A stretch of 64,000 bases of DNA, from the NCBI GenBank assembly GCA_016786845.1, contig JAEUVB010000015.1, positions 1 through 64,000 on the forward strand, given 5' to 3'. Under the pieces are notes generated by a model. The model worked only from the letters and a program-made list of their open reading frames with translations, ran no database searches and was not told the origin of the DNA. Every line of letters begins with the position of its first letter. The stretch's first letter is position 1. Below are positions 24,365-34,228 of the stretch, piece after piece. This DNA comes from Chitinophagaceae bacterium (lineage in GTDB: Bacteria > Bacteroidota > Bacteroidia > Chitinophagales > Chitinophagaceae). The position numbers and the translations under genes are program-made.

Positions 24365-25165
24365 TTACAAATAAGTCGCCATTTCCGATTGAATTTTTTC
24401 CGCTTCGGCTCTGGCCGCTTCCGCAAAATCTAATCCGGAAGAAGCGAAAATAATTTGTCGCGATACATTCACCAGCATACCGATATCGGCATTCATTCCA
24501 TATCTACTCACATCGGCCAGGCTTCCGCCTTGGGCGCCCACACCGGGTATGAGTAAGAAATGTTGATGCAGGATTTTTCGAATCTCTTGGAGTTGATCTG
24601 CCTTTGTAGCGCCTACCACAAACATCAGATTATTTTCGTTGCCCCAAGAACTGACTTTTCTCAATACTTGTTCAAAGAGTTTTTCCTCTCCGCAAGTCAG
24701 CATTTGAAAATCTGCTGAGCCCGCATTGGAAGTGAGTCCGAGTACGATGGTCCATTTATTCGCGATGTCGAGAAAAGGTTTTACACTGTCTTCGCCCATA
24801 TAGGGAGCAACGGTGATGCTGTCGAACGATAAGGCTTCGAAAAACGCTTTGGCGTATTGTGTACTGGTATTGCCAATATCACCACGTTTGGCATCGGCAA
24901 TCGTAAAAATATGTTCAGGGATATAGGCAAGCGTTTTTTCCATGCTCTCCCATCCTTTTAGCCCGCGCGCTTCATAGAAGGCTGTATTGATTTTATAGCT
25001 TACACATAAATCTTGAGTGGCATCGATGATGGACCGATTAAAAGAAAAAACCGGATCCGCTTCGTTTAACAGATGGGTCGGAATTTTTGTGATATCGGTA
25101 TCCAACCCCACACAGAGATAAGATTTTTTGCTTCGGATTTGTTCTATGAGTGCTGCGCGATTCAT
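24365..25165 (-). CDS. pyrF: Orotidine 5'-phosphate decarboxylase, type 2
   Basis: 266 residues, the length of the long (type 2) subfamily. Substrate loop [13 protein letters not shown] (~17-29) and the catalytic [18 protein letters not shown] (~93-110) are present, plus [15 protein letters not shown] and the C-terminal PGVGAQGG phosphate-binding loop (~212-219). The enzyme makes UMP from OMP, the last step of pyrimidine synthesis. It begins 15 bp after the mrp stop on the same strand, so the two are probably cotranscribed. Confidence 0.95.
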   Translation of the reverse strand: MNRAALIEQIRSKKSYLCVGLDTDITKIPTHLLNEADPVFSFNRSIIDATQDLCVSYKINTAFYEARGLKGWESMEKTLAYIPEHIFTIADAKRGDIGNTSTQYAKAFFEALSFDSITVAPYMGEDSVKPFLDIANKWTIVLGLTSNAGSADFQMLTCGEEKLFEQVLRKVSSWGNENNLMFVVGATKADQLQEIRKILHQHFLLIPGVGAQGGSLADVSRYGMNADIGMLVNVSRQIIFASSGLDFAEAARAEAEKIQSEMATYL

Positions 25166-25180
25166 GGGGCAATGTTAAGT

Positions 25181-26278
25181 TTAATGTGCGACTTCCACAA
25201 TCTTTGTGGGTTCGAGATTGGCATTCCGCATCGAAATATTCCGGGCTACTTGCTGAGCGATTTGGTCGATAGCCTGTATCGAAAGAGCATCACCGTGCAG
25301 AAGGGCCGGTTTGCCATCATCTCCGCCTTCTCGAATGCTCATGGTGAGCGGAATTTCGCCGAGGTAAGGCACTTCAAACTGATCGGCCAATCGTTTGCCA
25401 CCACCGGTACCGAAGATATAATATTTGTTATTGGGCAATTCTTCCGGTGTGAAATAAGCCATGTTTTCGACGATACCCAAAATAGGCACTTTGATTTGCG
25501 GACCATCAAACATCATCAGGGCTTTTTTCGCATCGGCCAGGGCAACTTCCTGAGGGGTAGTGACGATCACTGCGCCCGTCACCGGTATGGTTTGCACCAT
25601 GGTCAAATGGATATCTCCCGTTCCCGGCGGCAAATCGATGATGAGGTAATCAAGATCTTCCCATAGTACATCGGTCACAAATTGTTTCAATGCACTGCTC
25701 GCCATCGGGCCTCGCCAAACAACAGCCTGACGGTCGTCGATGAGTAAACCGATGCTGATGGCTTTAATGCCCATCACATCGATCGGCACGATCATGCCTT
25801 TTCCATTCACCTCTTTCATCATCGGTCTTTCGCCGCGTATACCCAGCATGATCGGAACGGAAGGACCGTATATGTCAGCATCCATGAGTCCAACTTTGGC
25901 ACCGCCTCGTGCAAGGGCCAGGGCAAGATTAACAGAGACCGTTGATTTACCCACGCCTCCTTTGCCGGAACCCACTGCGATGATGTTTTTCACATTGGGC
26001 AACATGGCTTTATTATCCTTGCGATTGCTGTTCACGTTGGCGGTAAAGTTGACCGTTACCTCCGCTGATTTATCGACCAATATTTTTACGGCATTTTCGC
26101 AGGCCGAACGGATCAAGTCTTTGAGGGGACAAGCCGGTGTGGTAAGTACGACCGTGAAGGAAACTTTTTGGCCATCAATCTCAATATCTTTGACCATGTT
26201 TAAGGTCACCAGATCTTTGCCCAGGTCGGGTTCCTGAACCTGGCTCAGGGCTTGTAGTACGGATTCTTTCGTGATCAT
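25181..26278 (-). CDS. Mrp/ApbC family Fe-S cluster carrier ATPase
   Basis: 365 residues. An N-terminal MIP18/DUF59 domain (~5-75: VLQALSQVQEPDLGKDLVTL) is followed by a P-loop ATPase with GSGKGGVGKSTVSVNLA (~101-117), DADIYGPSVP and the LIIDLPPGTGD switch. The protein assembles and delivers [4Fe-4S] clusters. The CxxC found in E. coli Mrp near the C-terminus is not seen; the corresponding segment reads MAYFTPEELPNNKYYIFG, as in many Bacteroidota members. Divergent from the gene at 26355. Confidence 0.92.
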   Translation of the reverse strand: MITKESVLQALSQVQEPDLGKDLVTLNMVKDIEIDGQKVSFTVVLTTPACPLKDLIRSACENAVKILVDKSAEVTVNFTANVNSNRKDNKAMLPNVKNIIAVGSGKGGVGKSTVSVNLALALARGGAKVGLMDADIYGPSVPIMLGIRGERPMMKEVNGKGMIVPIDVMGIKAISIGLLIDDRQAVVWRGPMASSALKQFVTDVLWEDLDYLIIDLPPGTGDIHLTMVQTIPVTGAVIVTTPQEVALADAKKALMMFDGPQIKVPILGIVENMAYFTPEELPNNKYYIFGTGGGKRLADQFEVPYLGEIPLTMSIREGGDDGKPALLHGDALSIQAIDQIAQQVARNISMRNANLEPTKIVEVAH

Positions 26279-26342
26279 TCTAAACTTATGTTAATTTGAG
26301 TCAGCAAATGTAATCACAAAACACATTGTAGCCGTTTTCATC

Positions 26343-26350
26343 TATTTTTG
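26343..26350 (+). promoter_or_regulatory. -7 element almost touching its start codon
   Basis: TATTTTTG is followed by AACC and then the GTG start at 26355. With the last G at about -7, transcription would begin within the start codon, so the mRNA would be essentially leaderless. The same 12-mer TATTTTTGAACC precedes the porZ ATG (31794-31805, minus strand). Confidence 0.5.
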
Positions 26351-26354
26351 AACC

Positions 26355-26993
26355 GTGAAAAAAATTCTCCTGCTTTTGCTCAGTTTGCAATCTTTGTCTT
26401 TCGTAAGCAGGGCACAGTTTGGATTCGATGACATGGTGGAACTGACCGGGGTCGTCATGAGCGCCGACAGTTTGCGCTATCTTCCCTTTGTGAATGTGTA
26501 CATTCCGGGTAGGGGAGTAGGGACCACATCCACCGACCGGGGTGTTTTTTCGCTCATAGCGCAAAAAGGGGATACCCTCGAATTTACCAGTGTGGGCTAC
26601 CGAAAAAAAAGATATGTTATCCCGAAGGAGCTCAGCTCCAATCGTTATTCGGTCATTCAGTTGATGGTGCAGGACACTTTTTATTTGCCGGCAACTATTA
26701 TTCGTCCACAACTGAGCAAAGAAGAATTTGACAAAGCTTTTAAAACCTGGGATATTCCGGATGATAAATATGAAACTGCCCGTAAAAATACGGAATACCA
26801 AACCATGCGGATGTTGGCCTTTATCATGCCGAACGATGGACGTGAGAGTCAGCACATTTATCAGAATATGCAGGTCTCCAAAAATTATTGGGCAGGACAA
26901 CAACCGCCTATGACCATCTTTAGCCCACTGGCCTGGATGGAATTTTTTAAAGCCTGGAAAAGGGGCGATTATCGTAGAAAAAAATATAAATAA
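26355..26993 (+). CDS. Exported protein with carboxypeptidase-like regulatory domain
   Basis: 212 residues, GTG start. It has a signal peptide (MKKILLLLLSLQSLSFVSRA|Q). Residues ~33-115 match the CarboxypepD_reg-like fold used as plug-adjacent or surface module in Bacteroidota (LTGVVMSADSLRYLPFVNVYIPG…TDRGVFSLIAQKGDTLEFTSVGYRKK). The C-terminal half (~125-212) has no recognised domain and ends in a basic tail. Three bases separate its stop from the next gene, so they form an operon. Function unknown. Confidence 0.8.
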   Translation: MKKILLLLLSLQSLSFVSRAQFGFDDMVELTGVVMSADSLRYLPFVNVYIPGRGVGTTSTDRGVFSLIAQKGDTLEFTSVGYRKKRYVIPKELSSNRYSVIQLMVQDTFYLPATIIRPQLSKEEFDKAFKTWDIPDDKYETARKNTEYQTMRMLAFIMPNDGRESQHIYQNMQVSKNYWAGQQPPMTIFSPLAWMEFFKAWKRGDYRRKKYK

Positions 26994-26996
26994 AGG

Positions 26997-27392
26997 ATGA
27001 AGTATATACTGAGGATATTGTTGCTATCGATTTTTTTAATGCCTCCGGCTATGCAGGTGAATGCGCAGGAAAAGACCATCACCAAAAAAGAAGCAAAGCA
27101 AGTGGCCCGTGACATCAATCAGGCTATCGGTGAAATGGCCTTTGTGATTGAAAAATTTGACTGGAATACTTTAGGCGATTTGGTGGATGAAGCTAGCACC
27201 CTGTTGGAGAAGAATACCGATGCCCTGGTGGAGGTAGCCAAGCGTATTGATACCGTGCAATTGCAGGCCAATGCCGATGAAATTACCCGACGAGTAGAAA
27301 AATCCGTTGATGTTCAAAAACTGGAAAAGCAATTGCAAAATCTGGCCAATAAAATTGAAACAGTCTTGGAAAGTGAGTACGAAAAAAAGTAA
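26997..27392 (+). CDS. Small exported coiled-coil protein
   Basis: 131 residues. Signal peptide MKYILRILLLSIFLMPPAMQVNA|Q, followed by about 105 charged residues that look like one or two long helices (KEAKQVARDINQAIGEMAFVIEKFDW…ITRRVEKSVDVQKLEKQLQNLANKI). No family recognised. Coupled to the regulatory-domain gene upstream by a 3-bp gap. Probably periplasmic and a partner of that protein (inference). Confidence 0.65.
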   Translation: MKYILRILLLSIFLMPPAMQVNAQEKTITKKEAKQVARDINQAIGEMAFVIEKFDWNTLGDLVDEASTLLEKNTDALVEVAKRIDTVQLQANADEITRRVEKSVDVQKLEKQLQNLANKIETVLESEYEKK

Positions 27393-27513
27393 AGATCGGT
27401 CATCTTCATATTTCAGGATTAGCTATTAACACTGCCTCGTTGTCATTTTTCCTTGTTCGTTTTCAGCATTTTCCTCCCTTACTTTTCCGTTTAATTCTAT
27501 AAAAAATCCTTCG

Positions 27514-27520
27514 TACTTTG
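27514..27520 (+). promoter_or_regulatory. Possible -7 element of the S9 peptidase gene
   Basis: TACTTTG, one base shorter than TAnnTTTG, ends 20 bases before the ATG at 27540. A similar TACTTTG precedes gldC. No -33 TTG is clear. Confidence 0.35.
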
Positions 27521-27539
27521 CGGCACAAAATATTTATTT

Positions 27540-29480
27540 ATGCTGCGTTTACTTACTATCATTGGTTTCATTTGTTGGTCGGGAACCATATTTTCTCAAT
27601 CCATGCTCACGCCGGAAAAGCTCTGGTCCCTTGGTCGGGTTTCGGCTCAAGGAATTAGTAAAGACGGTCAAAAGGTGTACTACAGCGTATCTGTTCCGGA
27701 TATGCAGGAAAATAAAAGTAAAACGACTTACTATGAAATTTCTATTCAGGGTGGTACGGCCAAAAAAATTGATGCCGTTCCGGATGAAAACATGGTGAGC
27801 GCAGGACCTGAAGCAGAGAATATTAAAGCTTCTTCCAATGGCGATCATGTGATCTTTACCAAGGAAGTGAAAATCATGGATGTCAAGGGCTCCGAACGTT
27901 ATCCGGCCATGAGCAAATCCAATGTATTGATTTACGACGAACTCAATCAACGTCATTGGGATACTTGGGAAGACGGCAGTTATTCGCATGTGTTTCTGGC
28001 TGAAAACATCGCCGGTTATGCCCTTCGTGAAAAGGATATCATGAAGGATGAACGTTTTGATTGTCCGCAAAAACCGCATGGCGGAGCAGAAGATTTACTC
28101 TTTAGCGGAGATGATCAATATGTACTTTATGTGACCAAGAAAAAAACCGGAAAGGAATATGCCATCAGTACCAATACGGATATCTATGCTTACCATATTG
28201 CTACGGCCGTCACCACCAACCTCACTGAAGGCATGGAAGGATATGATACCAACCCGGCGTTTAGTCATGATGGTAAAACCATGGCCTGGCTCAGTATGAA
28301 AACCGATGGATGTGAAAGTGATAAGAATGAATTGTGGGTCATGAATTGGGAAACAAAAACCAAGAAAAACCTGACCGCTGATTGGGATGAAAATGTCGGC
28401 GATTTTGTTTGGAGTGCCGATGATCAAAAAATTTATTTCACAGCCCCCTGGCATGGTACACAACAATTGTTCGAACTTTCCTATACCACCGGATTTTCAG
28501 ATCCTGTGATTCGTCAGGTTACTAAAGGAATGTTTGATGTGGCCGGTATTGCCGGTCAAAGTGGGGCAACCATGGTGGTGTCCCGCACCGATATGAATCA
28601 TGCAGCAGAATTGTATACGGTAGATCTTTCAAATGGCAACATGAATCAACTCACCCACGTGAATGACGGAGCCTATACTGCCATCAGAATGTGTAAAATT
28701 GAAGAACGCTATACTGAATTGGATAAGGGTGAACGCCTTTTTTCATGGGTCATCTATCCGCCGGACTTCAACCCGAATAAAAAATATCCTGTGCTCCTGT
28801 ATTGTCAGGGTGGACCTCAAAGTGCCTTAACGCAATTCTATTCTTTCCGTTGGAATTTTCAACTCATGGCCAGTCAAGGTTATATCGTGATTGCACCCAA
28901 CCGTACCGGTATGCCTGGTTGGGGTACGAAATGGAATGCCGACATTAGTAAAGACTGGGGCGGAAATCCGATGCGGGATTATTTGGCCGCCATCGATGAT
29001 ATTTCTACAGAGCCTTACGTGGATGTAGATCGTCGTGGTGCCGTGGGCGCCAGTTATGGCGGATATTCAGTGTTTATGTTGGCGGGTATTCATGAAGGTC
29101 GATTCAAAACTTTCATCTCTCATTGCGGACTCTTTGATTTGAAAAGCTGGTATGGTACCACCGAAGAATTGTGGTTTGCCAATTGGGATATCGGCGGACC
29201 TTATTGGGAAAAGAATAATGCAGAGGCCATCAACAGTTACCGATATTTTAGCCCGAGCAATTATGTAGAGCACTGGACCTCGCCCATCATGGTGATACAG
29301 GGTGGTAAAGACTATCGTGTACCGATCGAACAAGGGTTGCAGGCATTTCAAGCAGCTCAACTGAAAGGATTGAAAAGCAGATTCTTATTGCTGCCTGAAG
29401 AAAACCATTGGGTGATGAAGCCTCAGAATGGTATGGTATGGCAACAAGAATTTTATCGTTGGTTGAAGGAGACGCTGTAA
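27540..29480 (+). CDS. S9 family peptidase (prolyl oligopeptidase/DPP type)
   Basis: 646 residues with a signal peptide (MLRLLTIIGFICWSGTIFS|Q). The N-terminal ~380 residues form a WD40-like/TolB-like propeller (…YDTNPAFSHDGKTMAWLSM…FVWSADDQKIYFTAP…). The alpha/beta hydrolase domain (~400-646) has the nucleophile in GASYGGYS (Ser505), GGKDYRVP (Asp591) and ENHWV (His623), which is the full catalytic triad. Such exported enzymes cut short peptides from the N-terminus or after Pro in the periplasm. Single gene; a TACTTTG box lies 20 bp before the ATG. Confidence 0.93.
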   Translation: MLRLLTIIGFICWSGTIFSQSMLTPEKLWSLGRVSAQGISKDGQKVYYSVSVPDMQENKSKTTYYEISIQGGTAKKIDAVPDENMVSAGPEAENIKASSNGDHVIFTKEVKIMDVKGSERYPAMSKSNVLIYDELNQRHWDTWEDGSYSHVFLAENIAGYALREKDIMKDERFDCPQKPHGGAEDLLFSGDDQYVLYVTKKKTGKEYAISTNTDIYAYHIATAVTTNLTEGMEGYDTNPAFSHDGKTMAWLSMKTDGCESDKNELWVMNWETKTKKNLTADWDENVGDFVWSADDQKIYFTAPWHGTQQLFELSYTTGFSDPVIRQVTKGMFDVAGIAGQSGATMVVSRTDMNHAAELYTVDLSNGNMNQLTHVNDGAYTAIRMCKIEERYTELDKGERLFSWVIYPPDFNPNKKYPVLLYCQGGPQSALTQFYSFRWNFQLMASQGYIVIAPNRTGMPGWGTKWNADISKDWGGNPMRDYLAAIDDISTEPYVDVDRRGAVGASYGGYSVFMLAGIHEGRFKTFISHCGLFDLKSWYGTTEELWFANWDIGGPYWEKNNAEAINSYRYFSPSNYVEHWTSPIMVIQGGKDYRVPIEQGLQAFQAAQLKGLKSRFLLLPEENHWVMKPQNGMVWQQEFYRWLKETL

Positions 29481-29519
29481 TTTATTGCAGCATCCATCTC
29501 TCACATCAGCAGGGGCCTT

Positions 29520-31793
29520 CTATTCATTGTAAATAAACTTCCCAACCTTTTTCTCGCTGCCATCACTATTGGTCACAAACACATAATAGACGCCGGTACG
29601 CGGGCGCTGACCCGTATAGTTTTTTCCATTCCAATTGGCTTGTCCGCCTTGTGCCTTGGTACGATACACCAACTGACCCGCCACATCCGTAATGCGTACA
29701 TCGGCGTTTTCAACCAGACCTTTGATTGATATGGTTCCTTCATATCCTGAAGCCACGGGGTTAGGGAATATCAATAAATCGTCATTGGTATTGGCCCCTT
29801 CGGTCGCTTCGCCGCGATAGGAAATCAGTCCGGCATTGGTCGCGATATACACATCACCGGTTTGAGGATGAACCACAATTTTATTGATCTCATTGGAAGG
29901 CAAAGGGCTGTTGTCTTTTGTAAATCGGTGAATGATTTTTTCGGCATCATCACTGATCAGCCAAATACCATTATTGGTACCTATCCATTTATTATTGGCA
30001 CCATCTACCGCTATGGTTCTTACCGCTTCACGCTGAAACAAAAGACCGGCATTCAAATCATACTTCACGATTTTCAATTCTGCATCGCATCCTTCCTGAG
30101 AAAAAATGCTCTCCGGGCAATTGAAGATGCCAATACCATCGGCCGTACCCACCCAGATTTTTCCGTTCTTATCTTTTTCAAGACAATAGATCTCATTGTT
30201 TGGCAGGTTTCCGCTGCCCGAACCTGTGCGCAGCAATTTGATCTGATCATCATTCTTATTATCGATACTGCCATTGTCGTTGAGCACATAAATGCCAATC
30301 CCTCTGGGTGCGAGCAGCCATTTTTGTCCGGCATCATCAATCACAATTTGCGAAGCCGATTTTTCGCTCACATTATAGGGGAAGGAAAATTTCTGCCAGG
30401 TGCCGTCATTCTTTTTCACCACCAATTGATCCGGTGCCGAGTAATTGGAGATCCATAAATTATTCTGATCATCGAAGATCAAGCCCATCACCAGACTCAC
30501 TCCTGGATTGCCAATTTGATATTGAATATAGCCGTCATTTTTATAAACGGTAGAGGTATTGTCGGGATGAATTTCGATGAGCCCGCCGCCATAGGAAGCC
30601 CCGTAGATATAGTTATTTTTTTTGTCTACCGCTACATCCACGATATCGATGACGGTATCCATGCCCGGGGTATTTAAAAATCGATTATACGTGGTCCATA
30701 CCCCATCGTGTAATTTAGAAATGCCATCTGAGTTTAAGGCAGATACCCAGCCCAACTCAGCGCCGCTAGCGACATACAAATCGTTGTTGTAAATTCTGAG
30801 GTTATACGCCGCATTCGAAAAAACAGCATTGGGCTTAAGGACTTCTTTGTTTTGAAGGTCCGTGATTTTCACCAGCCCTTCCCAATAGTCGGCTTCCCAT
30901 AACTCACCGGGATTAATTTCGGCCACATCATAAGGATTGATATTGCGGATCGAATCTTTGAGCTGACCCAGTTGATCGAAGACCATAATAGAACGACGGT
31001 TTCCACCCGATTCGCAGATGTACAAAGATTGAAGTCCGGACCGGATACGCTGAAAGACGGTAGCGCCGGTATAGCGAAATTGAAACACACCCGATTGCAC
31101 ATCAAACAAGCTATCCTCGGTAGCGGTATACAATTGACTGTTGAACGTAAAACAAAAATTAACCGGCCGTCCGTCGACCAGGCTCCAATTGGCGAAATTT
31201 TGTAAACTCTGACTGTTTTCATCCACCTTGTATAATCCACCGGAGGTAGCTGCGTAGAAATATCCGTTGTATCGGCACAGGTCCAGGGCCGACAAAACTT
31301 TGGTGCCATTCTGCAGCACATAGGTTTCTTTGATTTCCCTTTTGGCCGGGTTGAGGACCACGATACCGAAATCGGTACAGAGATACATCAGCTGATTGCT
31401 GAAATAGACACTGTTGATGCGTTTGCTTCCGGTCACATTCGCATTTCGGATATCGGGGATATTATAAAAACTGCCCGATTTCCAAAGGTCGATATTGCTG
31501 TTTTCGTATACGATAATCATGAATCCGCTCGATTCGTCGTAGCGAAGTAGTCTGATACCCACGTCGCTGAGGCCATTCACTTTGGTATAGGCATTGAAAC
31601 TATAGTCGCTCAAGGAGTAGGACCAAAGATGCTGACCACCGGCAAAGATGCGATCGCCGGCTTTTTCTACTGTGTAAGCCTGATTGTAAGCGAAATGGGT
31701 TTGCCAATTTCCAACAGGCACCTGCTGTGCCCATATGGCAGAAAAACAAAGACAAAAGCATAAAATGAATAACGCGGCAAAGGATCGATTCAT
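29520..31793 (-). CDS. porZ: PorZ-like T9SS component with type A sorting domain
   Basis: 757 residues with signal peptide (…FSAIWA|Q). The mature start VGNWQTHFAYNQAYTVEKAG, followed by LWSYSLSDYSFNAYTKVNGLSDVGI and YENSNIDLW, follows the PorZ pattern. Two beta-propellers of two-component-regulator type are present (repeats such as NLWISNYSAPDQL, KIWVGTADGIGIFN, NKWIGTNNGIWLI). The last ~80 residues are a type A sorting domain (LLIFPNPVASG…VRITDVAGQLVY…GVYYVFV). In Porphyromonas gingivalis PorZ is part of the surface attachment complex that delivers anionic LPS to sortase PorU. Divergent from the MMPL gene. Confidence 0.82.
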   Translation of the reverse strand: MNRSFAALFILCFCLCFSAIWAQQVPVGNWQTHFAYNQAYTVEKAGDRIFAGGQHLWSYSLSDYSFNAYTKVNGLSDVGIRLLRYDESSGFMIIVYENSNIDLWKSGSFYNIPDIRNANVTGSKRINSVYFSNQLMYLCTDFGIVVLNPAKREIKETYVLQNGTKVLSALDLCRYNGYFYAATSGGLYKVDENSQSLQNFANWSLVDGRPVNFCFTFNSQLYTATEDSLFDVQSGVFQFRYTGATVFQRIRSGLQSLYICESGGNRRSIMVFDQLGQLKDSIRNINPYDVAEINPGELWEADYWEGLVKITDLQNKEVLKPNAVFSNAAYNLRIYNNDLYVASGAELGWVSALNSDGISKLHDGVWTTYNRFLNTPGMDTVIDIVDVAVDKKNNYIYGASYGGGLIEIHPDNTSTVYKNDGYIQYQIGNPGVSLVMGLIFDDQNNLWISNYSAPDQLVVKKNDGTWQKFSFPYNVSEKSASQIVIDDAGQKWLLAPRGIGIYVLNDNGSIDNKNDDQIKLLRTGSGSGNLPNNEIYCLEKDKNGKIWVGTADGIGIFNCPESIFSQEGCDAELKIVKYDLNAGLLFQREAVRTIAVDGANNKWIGTNNGIWLISDDAEKIIHRFTKDNSPLPSNEINKIVVHPQTGDVYIATNAGLISYRGEATEGANTNDDLLIFPNPVASGYEGTISIKGLVENADVRITDVAGQLVYRTKAQGGQANWNGKNYTGQRPRTGVYYVFVTNSDGSEKKVGKFIYNE

Positions 31794-31797
31794 GGTT

Positions 31798-31805
31798 CAA
31801 AAATA
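31798..31805 (-). promoter_or_regulatory. -7 element adjoining the porZ start codon
   Basis: Minus-strand TATTTTTG, then AACC, then the ATG at 31793. The spacing leaves no room for a leader. It is the same 12-base string as at 26343-26354. Confidence 0.5.
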
Positions 31806-31886
31806 CGTCAAATGCAAACGAATCTTTGGAAAGAATATTGCCGCTCATGATGCTATTATTCTCGGTCTTGGTATCTTTACCGCCCT

Positions 31887-34220
31887 ATGTGGTCATTTCT
31901 AGCGCGGTTTATACTGCAATTCCGAATTCCTATTCTTGCAGCTTTATTGATTACTACCTGCGTGATGGGGTATTTCGCTTCCAAAGTGCAAATGAGTTAT
32001 GAGTTTACCCGAGCCATACCTACCGACAATCAGAAGTATAAAGATTACGAATCCTTCAAGAAAATGTTTGGAGAAGATGGCAATATGATGGTCATCGGAT
32101 TCACGAAGAAAGATTTTTTTACACAGGCCTTTATCGAAGACATGAGCACCTGGCTCAATGAATTGAAAGCCATACCGGGCATTGAAAACACACTCGCCAT
32201 TCCCTCCTCCATCAACCTCACCAAAGTAGAAACCGATAGCAGCTCCCGATTAAAAACGACCGGTATTTTTACGAAAGGTCAATCGGCAGCGTCCTTCGAT
32301 TCATCTGCACAGGTATTTCTTAATCTGCCTTTCTACCGCGACCTTCTGTACAATCCTGAATCGCATGCCTACCTCACCGCCATTTATATCAAGCATGATG
32401 TACTGAAATCGGAGAATCGTGTGGCCCTGGTTAAGAAAATTAAGACCATGACAGAAGCCTTTGCCAAGGCGCATAATCTGGATATTCACTTTTCCGGCCT
32501 TCCGTTTATCCGTACGGAGTTTGCACAAAGTGTACGCTATGAGATGAAATTGATTTTATTGATTTCACTCGGACTCACCGCTTTGATTCTTCTTTTGTTT
32601 TTCCGTTCGGTGAGTGCGGTGATATTTTCTGTGGTCATTGTATTGGCAGGTGTGGTTTGGGCGCTGGCCTTGCTGTATTTATTCGGGTATCGCATTACGC
32701 TTTTATCGGCCCTCATTGCGCCCCTCATTGTCGTGATTGGCATACCGAATTGCATTTATTTCTTAAATAAATACCATACCCAATATATTCTGCATGGCGA
32801 AAAAATGAAGGCCCTGCACAGTATGGTGGAGCGTATGGGTGTGGTTACCTTATTTACCAACCTCACCGCGGCCATCGGGTTTGGGGTGTTTTATTTCACC
32901 AAGAGTCAGATCCTGAAAGAATTTGGTTTGGTATCGGGCATCAGTATCATCGTTATTTTTATCATCTCCCTGCTGGCCATTCCTGCCATTTTCAGTTTCC
33001 TGAAAGTACCCGAAGAGCGGCATACAAGATACCTTGATAATAAATATTTAAGTGCCTTGCTTCTTCGATTTGAATATTGGGTACTCAATCACAGCAAAAT
33101 TATTTTTGGTTTCTGGATGATCCTCATTGCCTTATCTGCCTTGGGTATGATGCGCTTAAAAAGCGTAGGACATATTGTGGATGATTTACCCAAGCAAAAT
33201 AAAATCTATACCGATCTGAAATTTTTCGAAAAACATTTTCATGGGGTGATGCCTTTGGAAATTGTGATCGATACCAAAAGAAAACAAGGTGCGGTGAGTC
33301 TGCAAACCTTACAGAAGATGGATGAGCTCAGTGCGGTATTGAGTGGGCATGCCGAAATGTCTAAGCCGATTTCCATTGTAGAAGCGGTTAAGTTTGCAAG
33401 ACAGGCTTATTATGATGGCGACAGCAGTAGCTATGGCGTTCCCAATAGTTTTGATGTAGCCTTTTTGTTGCCTTACTTGAAGATGAAATCGGATAGCGGA
33501 CAGCAAACGCAATTCAGTCGCCTGGTGCGGTCTTTTGTAGACAGCAGCAAGCGATATGCCCGCATTAGTGTGAGTATGGAAGATGTAGGTTCGGTGAAGC
33601 TGCCGCAAATTTTGAAAGAGGTGAATCAGAAGGCCGTTGAAATTTTTGATACCTCGCGATACAGCATTTCCTATACCGGCACCAGTGTCGTGTTTTTAGA
33701 AGGAAGTAAATTCATCATCAGCAGCCTGGTCGATAGTATATTACTCGCCTTGCTGATGATCATCGTTTGCATGGCCTTTCTGTTTTATTCGTGGCGTATT
33801 GTATTGATTTCCATCATCACGAATATGATACCTTTGGTGATTACGGCGGGCGTGATGGGTGTTTGTGGCATTCCGCTGAAGCCCTCTACGGTATTGGTTT
33901 TCAGTATTGCCTTAGGAATTGCGATCGATGTGACCATACGATTCTTGGTGAATTACAAACAAGATTTACCGCTCTACAATTATAATATTCCCGAAACAGT
34001 TAACGCTACGATTCGTGAAACCGGCATCAGCATTATTTATACCTCGCTGATTTTGGCGGCCGGCTTTGTGGTTTTTTTAGTTTCAGAATTCGACGGCACC
34101 AAGGCTCTGGGTTACCTGACGGCCTTGACGCTCTTCTTGGCCATGATTACCAACCTGACGATACTGCCGGTGTTTTTGGTGTGGTTTGATAAGCAGAAGC
34201 GTAGCAATAAGAACCAATAA
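31887..34220 (+). CDS. MMPL/RND family exporter
   Basis: 777 residues with twelve predicted membrane spans in two halves. Segment 1 (~12-32) is followed by a large periplasmic domain to ~210 and five spans (~220-370). Segment 7 (~400-420), a second periplasmic loop and five spans (~610-765) complete it. IALGIAIDVTIRFLVNY in the second half is the conserved SSD/MMPL helix with acidic residue. Proteins of this type export lipids or other hydrophobic compounds using the proton gradient; the substrate is unknown. No membrane-fusion protein is adjacent, as usual for HpnN/MMPL types. A TATCTTTA box lies just upstream. Confidence 0.88.
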   Translation: MWSFLARFILQFRIPILAALLITTCVMGYFASKVQMSYEFTRAIPTDNQKYKDYESFKKMFGEDGNMMVIGFTKKDFFTQAFIEDMSTWLNELKAIPGIENTLAIPSSINLTKVETDSSSRLKTTGIFTKGQSAASFDSSAQVFLNLPFYRDLLYNPESHAYLTAIYIKHDVLKSENRVALVKKIKTMTEAFAKAHNLDIHFSGLPFIRTEFAQSVRYEMKLILLISLGLTALILLLFFRSVSAVIFSVVIVLAGVVWALALLYLFGYRITLLSALIAPLIVVIGIPNCIYFLNKYHTQYILHGEKMKALHSMVERMGVVTLFTNLTAAIGFGVFYFTKSQILKEFGLVSGISIIVIFIISLLAIPAIFSFLKVPEERHTRYLDNKYLSALLLRFEYWVLNHSKIIFGFWMILIALSALGMMRLKSVGHIVDDLPKQNKIYTDLKFFEKHFHGVMPLEIVIDTKRKQGAVSLQTLQKMDELSAVLSGHAEMSKPISIVEAVKFARQAYYDGDSSSYGVPNSFDVAFLLPYLKMKSDSGQQTQFSRLVRSFVDSSKRYARISVSMEDVGSVKLPQILKEVNQKAVEIFDTSRYSISYTGTSVVFLEGSKFIISSLVDSILLALLMIIVCMAFLFYSWRIVLISIITNMIPLVITAGVMGVCGIPLKPSTVLVFSIALGIAIDVTIRFLVNYKQDLPLYNYNIPETVNATIRETGISIIYTSLILAAGFVVFLVSEFDGTKALGYLTALTLFLAMITNLTILPVFLVWFDKQKRSNKNQ

Positions 34221-34228
34221 ACACGCCT

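Noticed and set aside
25073..25666. 197-codon plus-strand ORF
   Set aside because: Antisense to pyrF and mrp, both clearly coding; no family resemblance.
26301..26903. 200-codon minus-strand ORF
   Set aside because: Antisense shadow of the regulatory-domain gene at 26355; composition is not protein-like.
29862..30458. 198-codon plus-strand ORF
   Set aside because: Antisense shadow of the porZ propeller.
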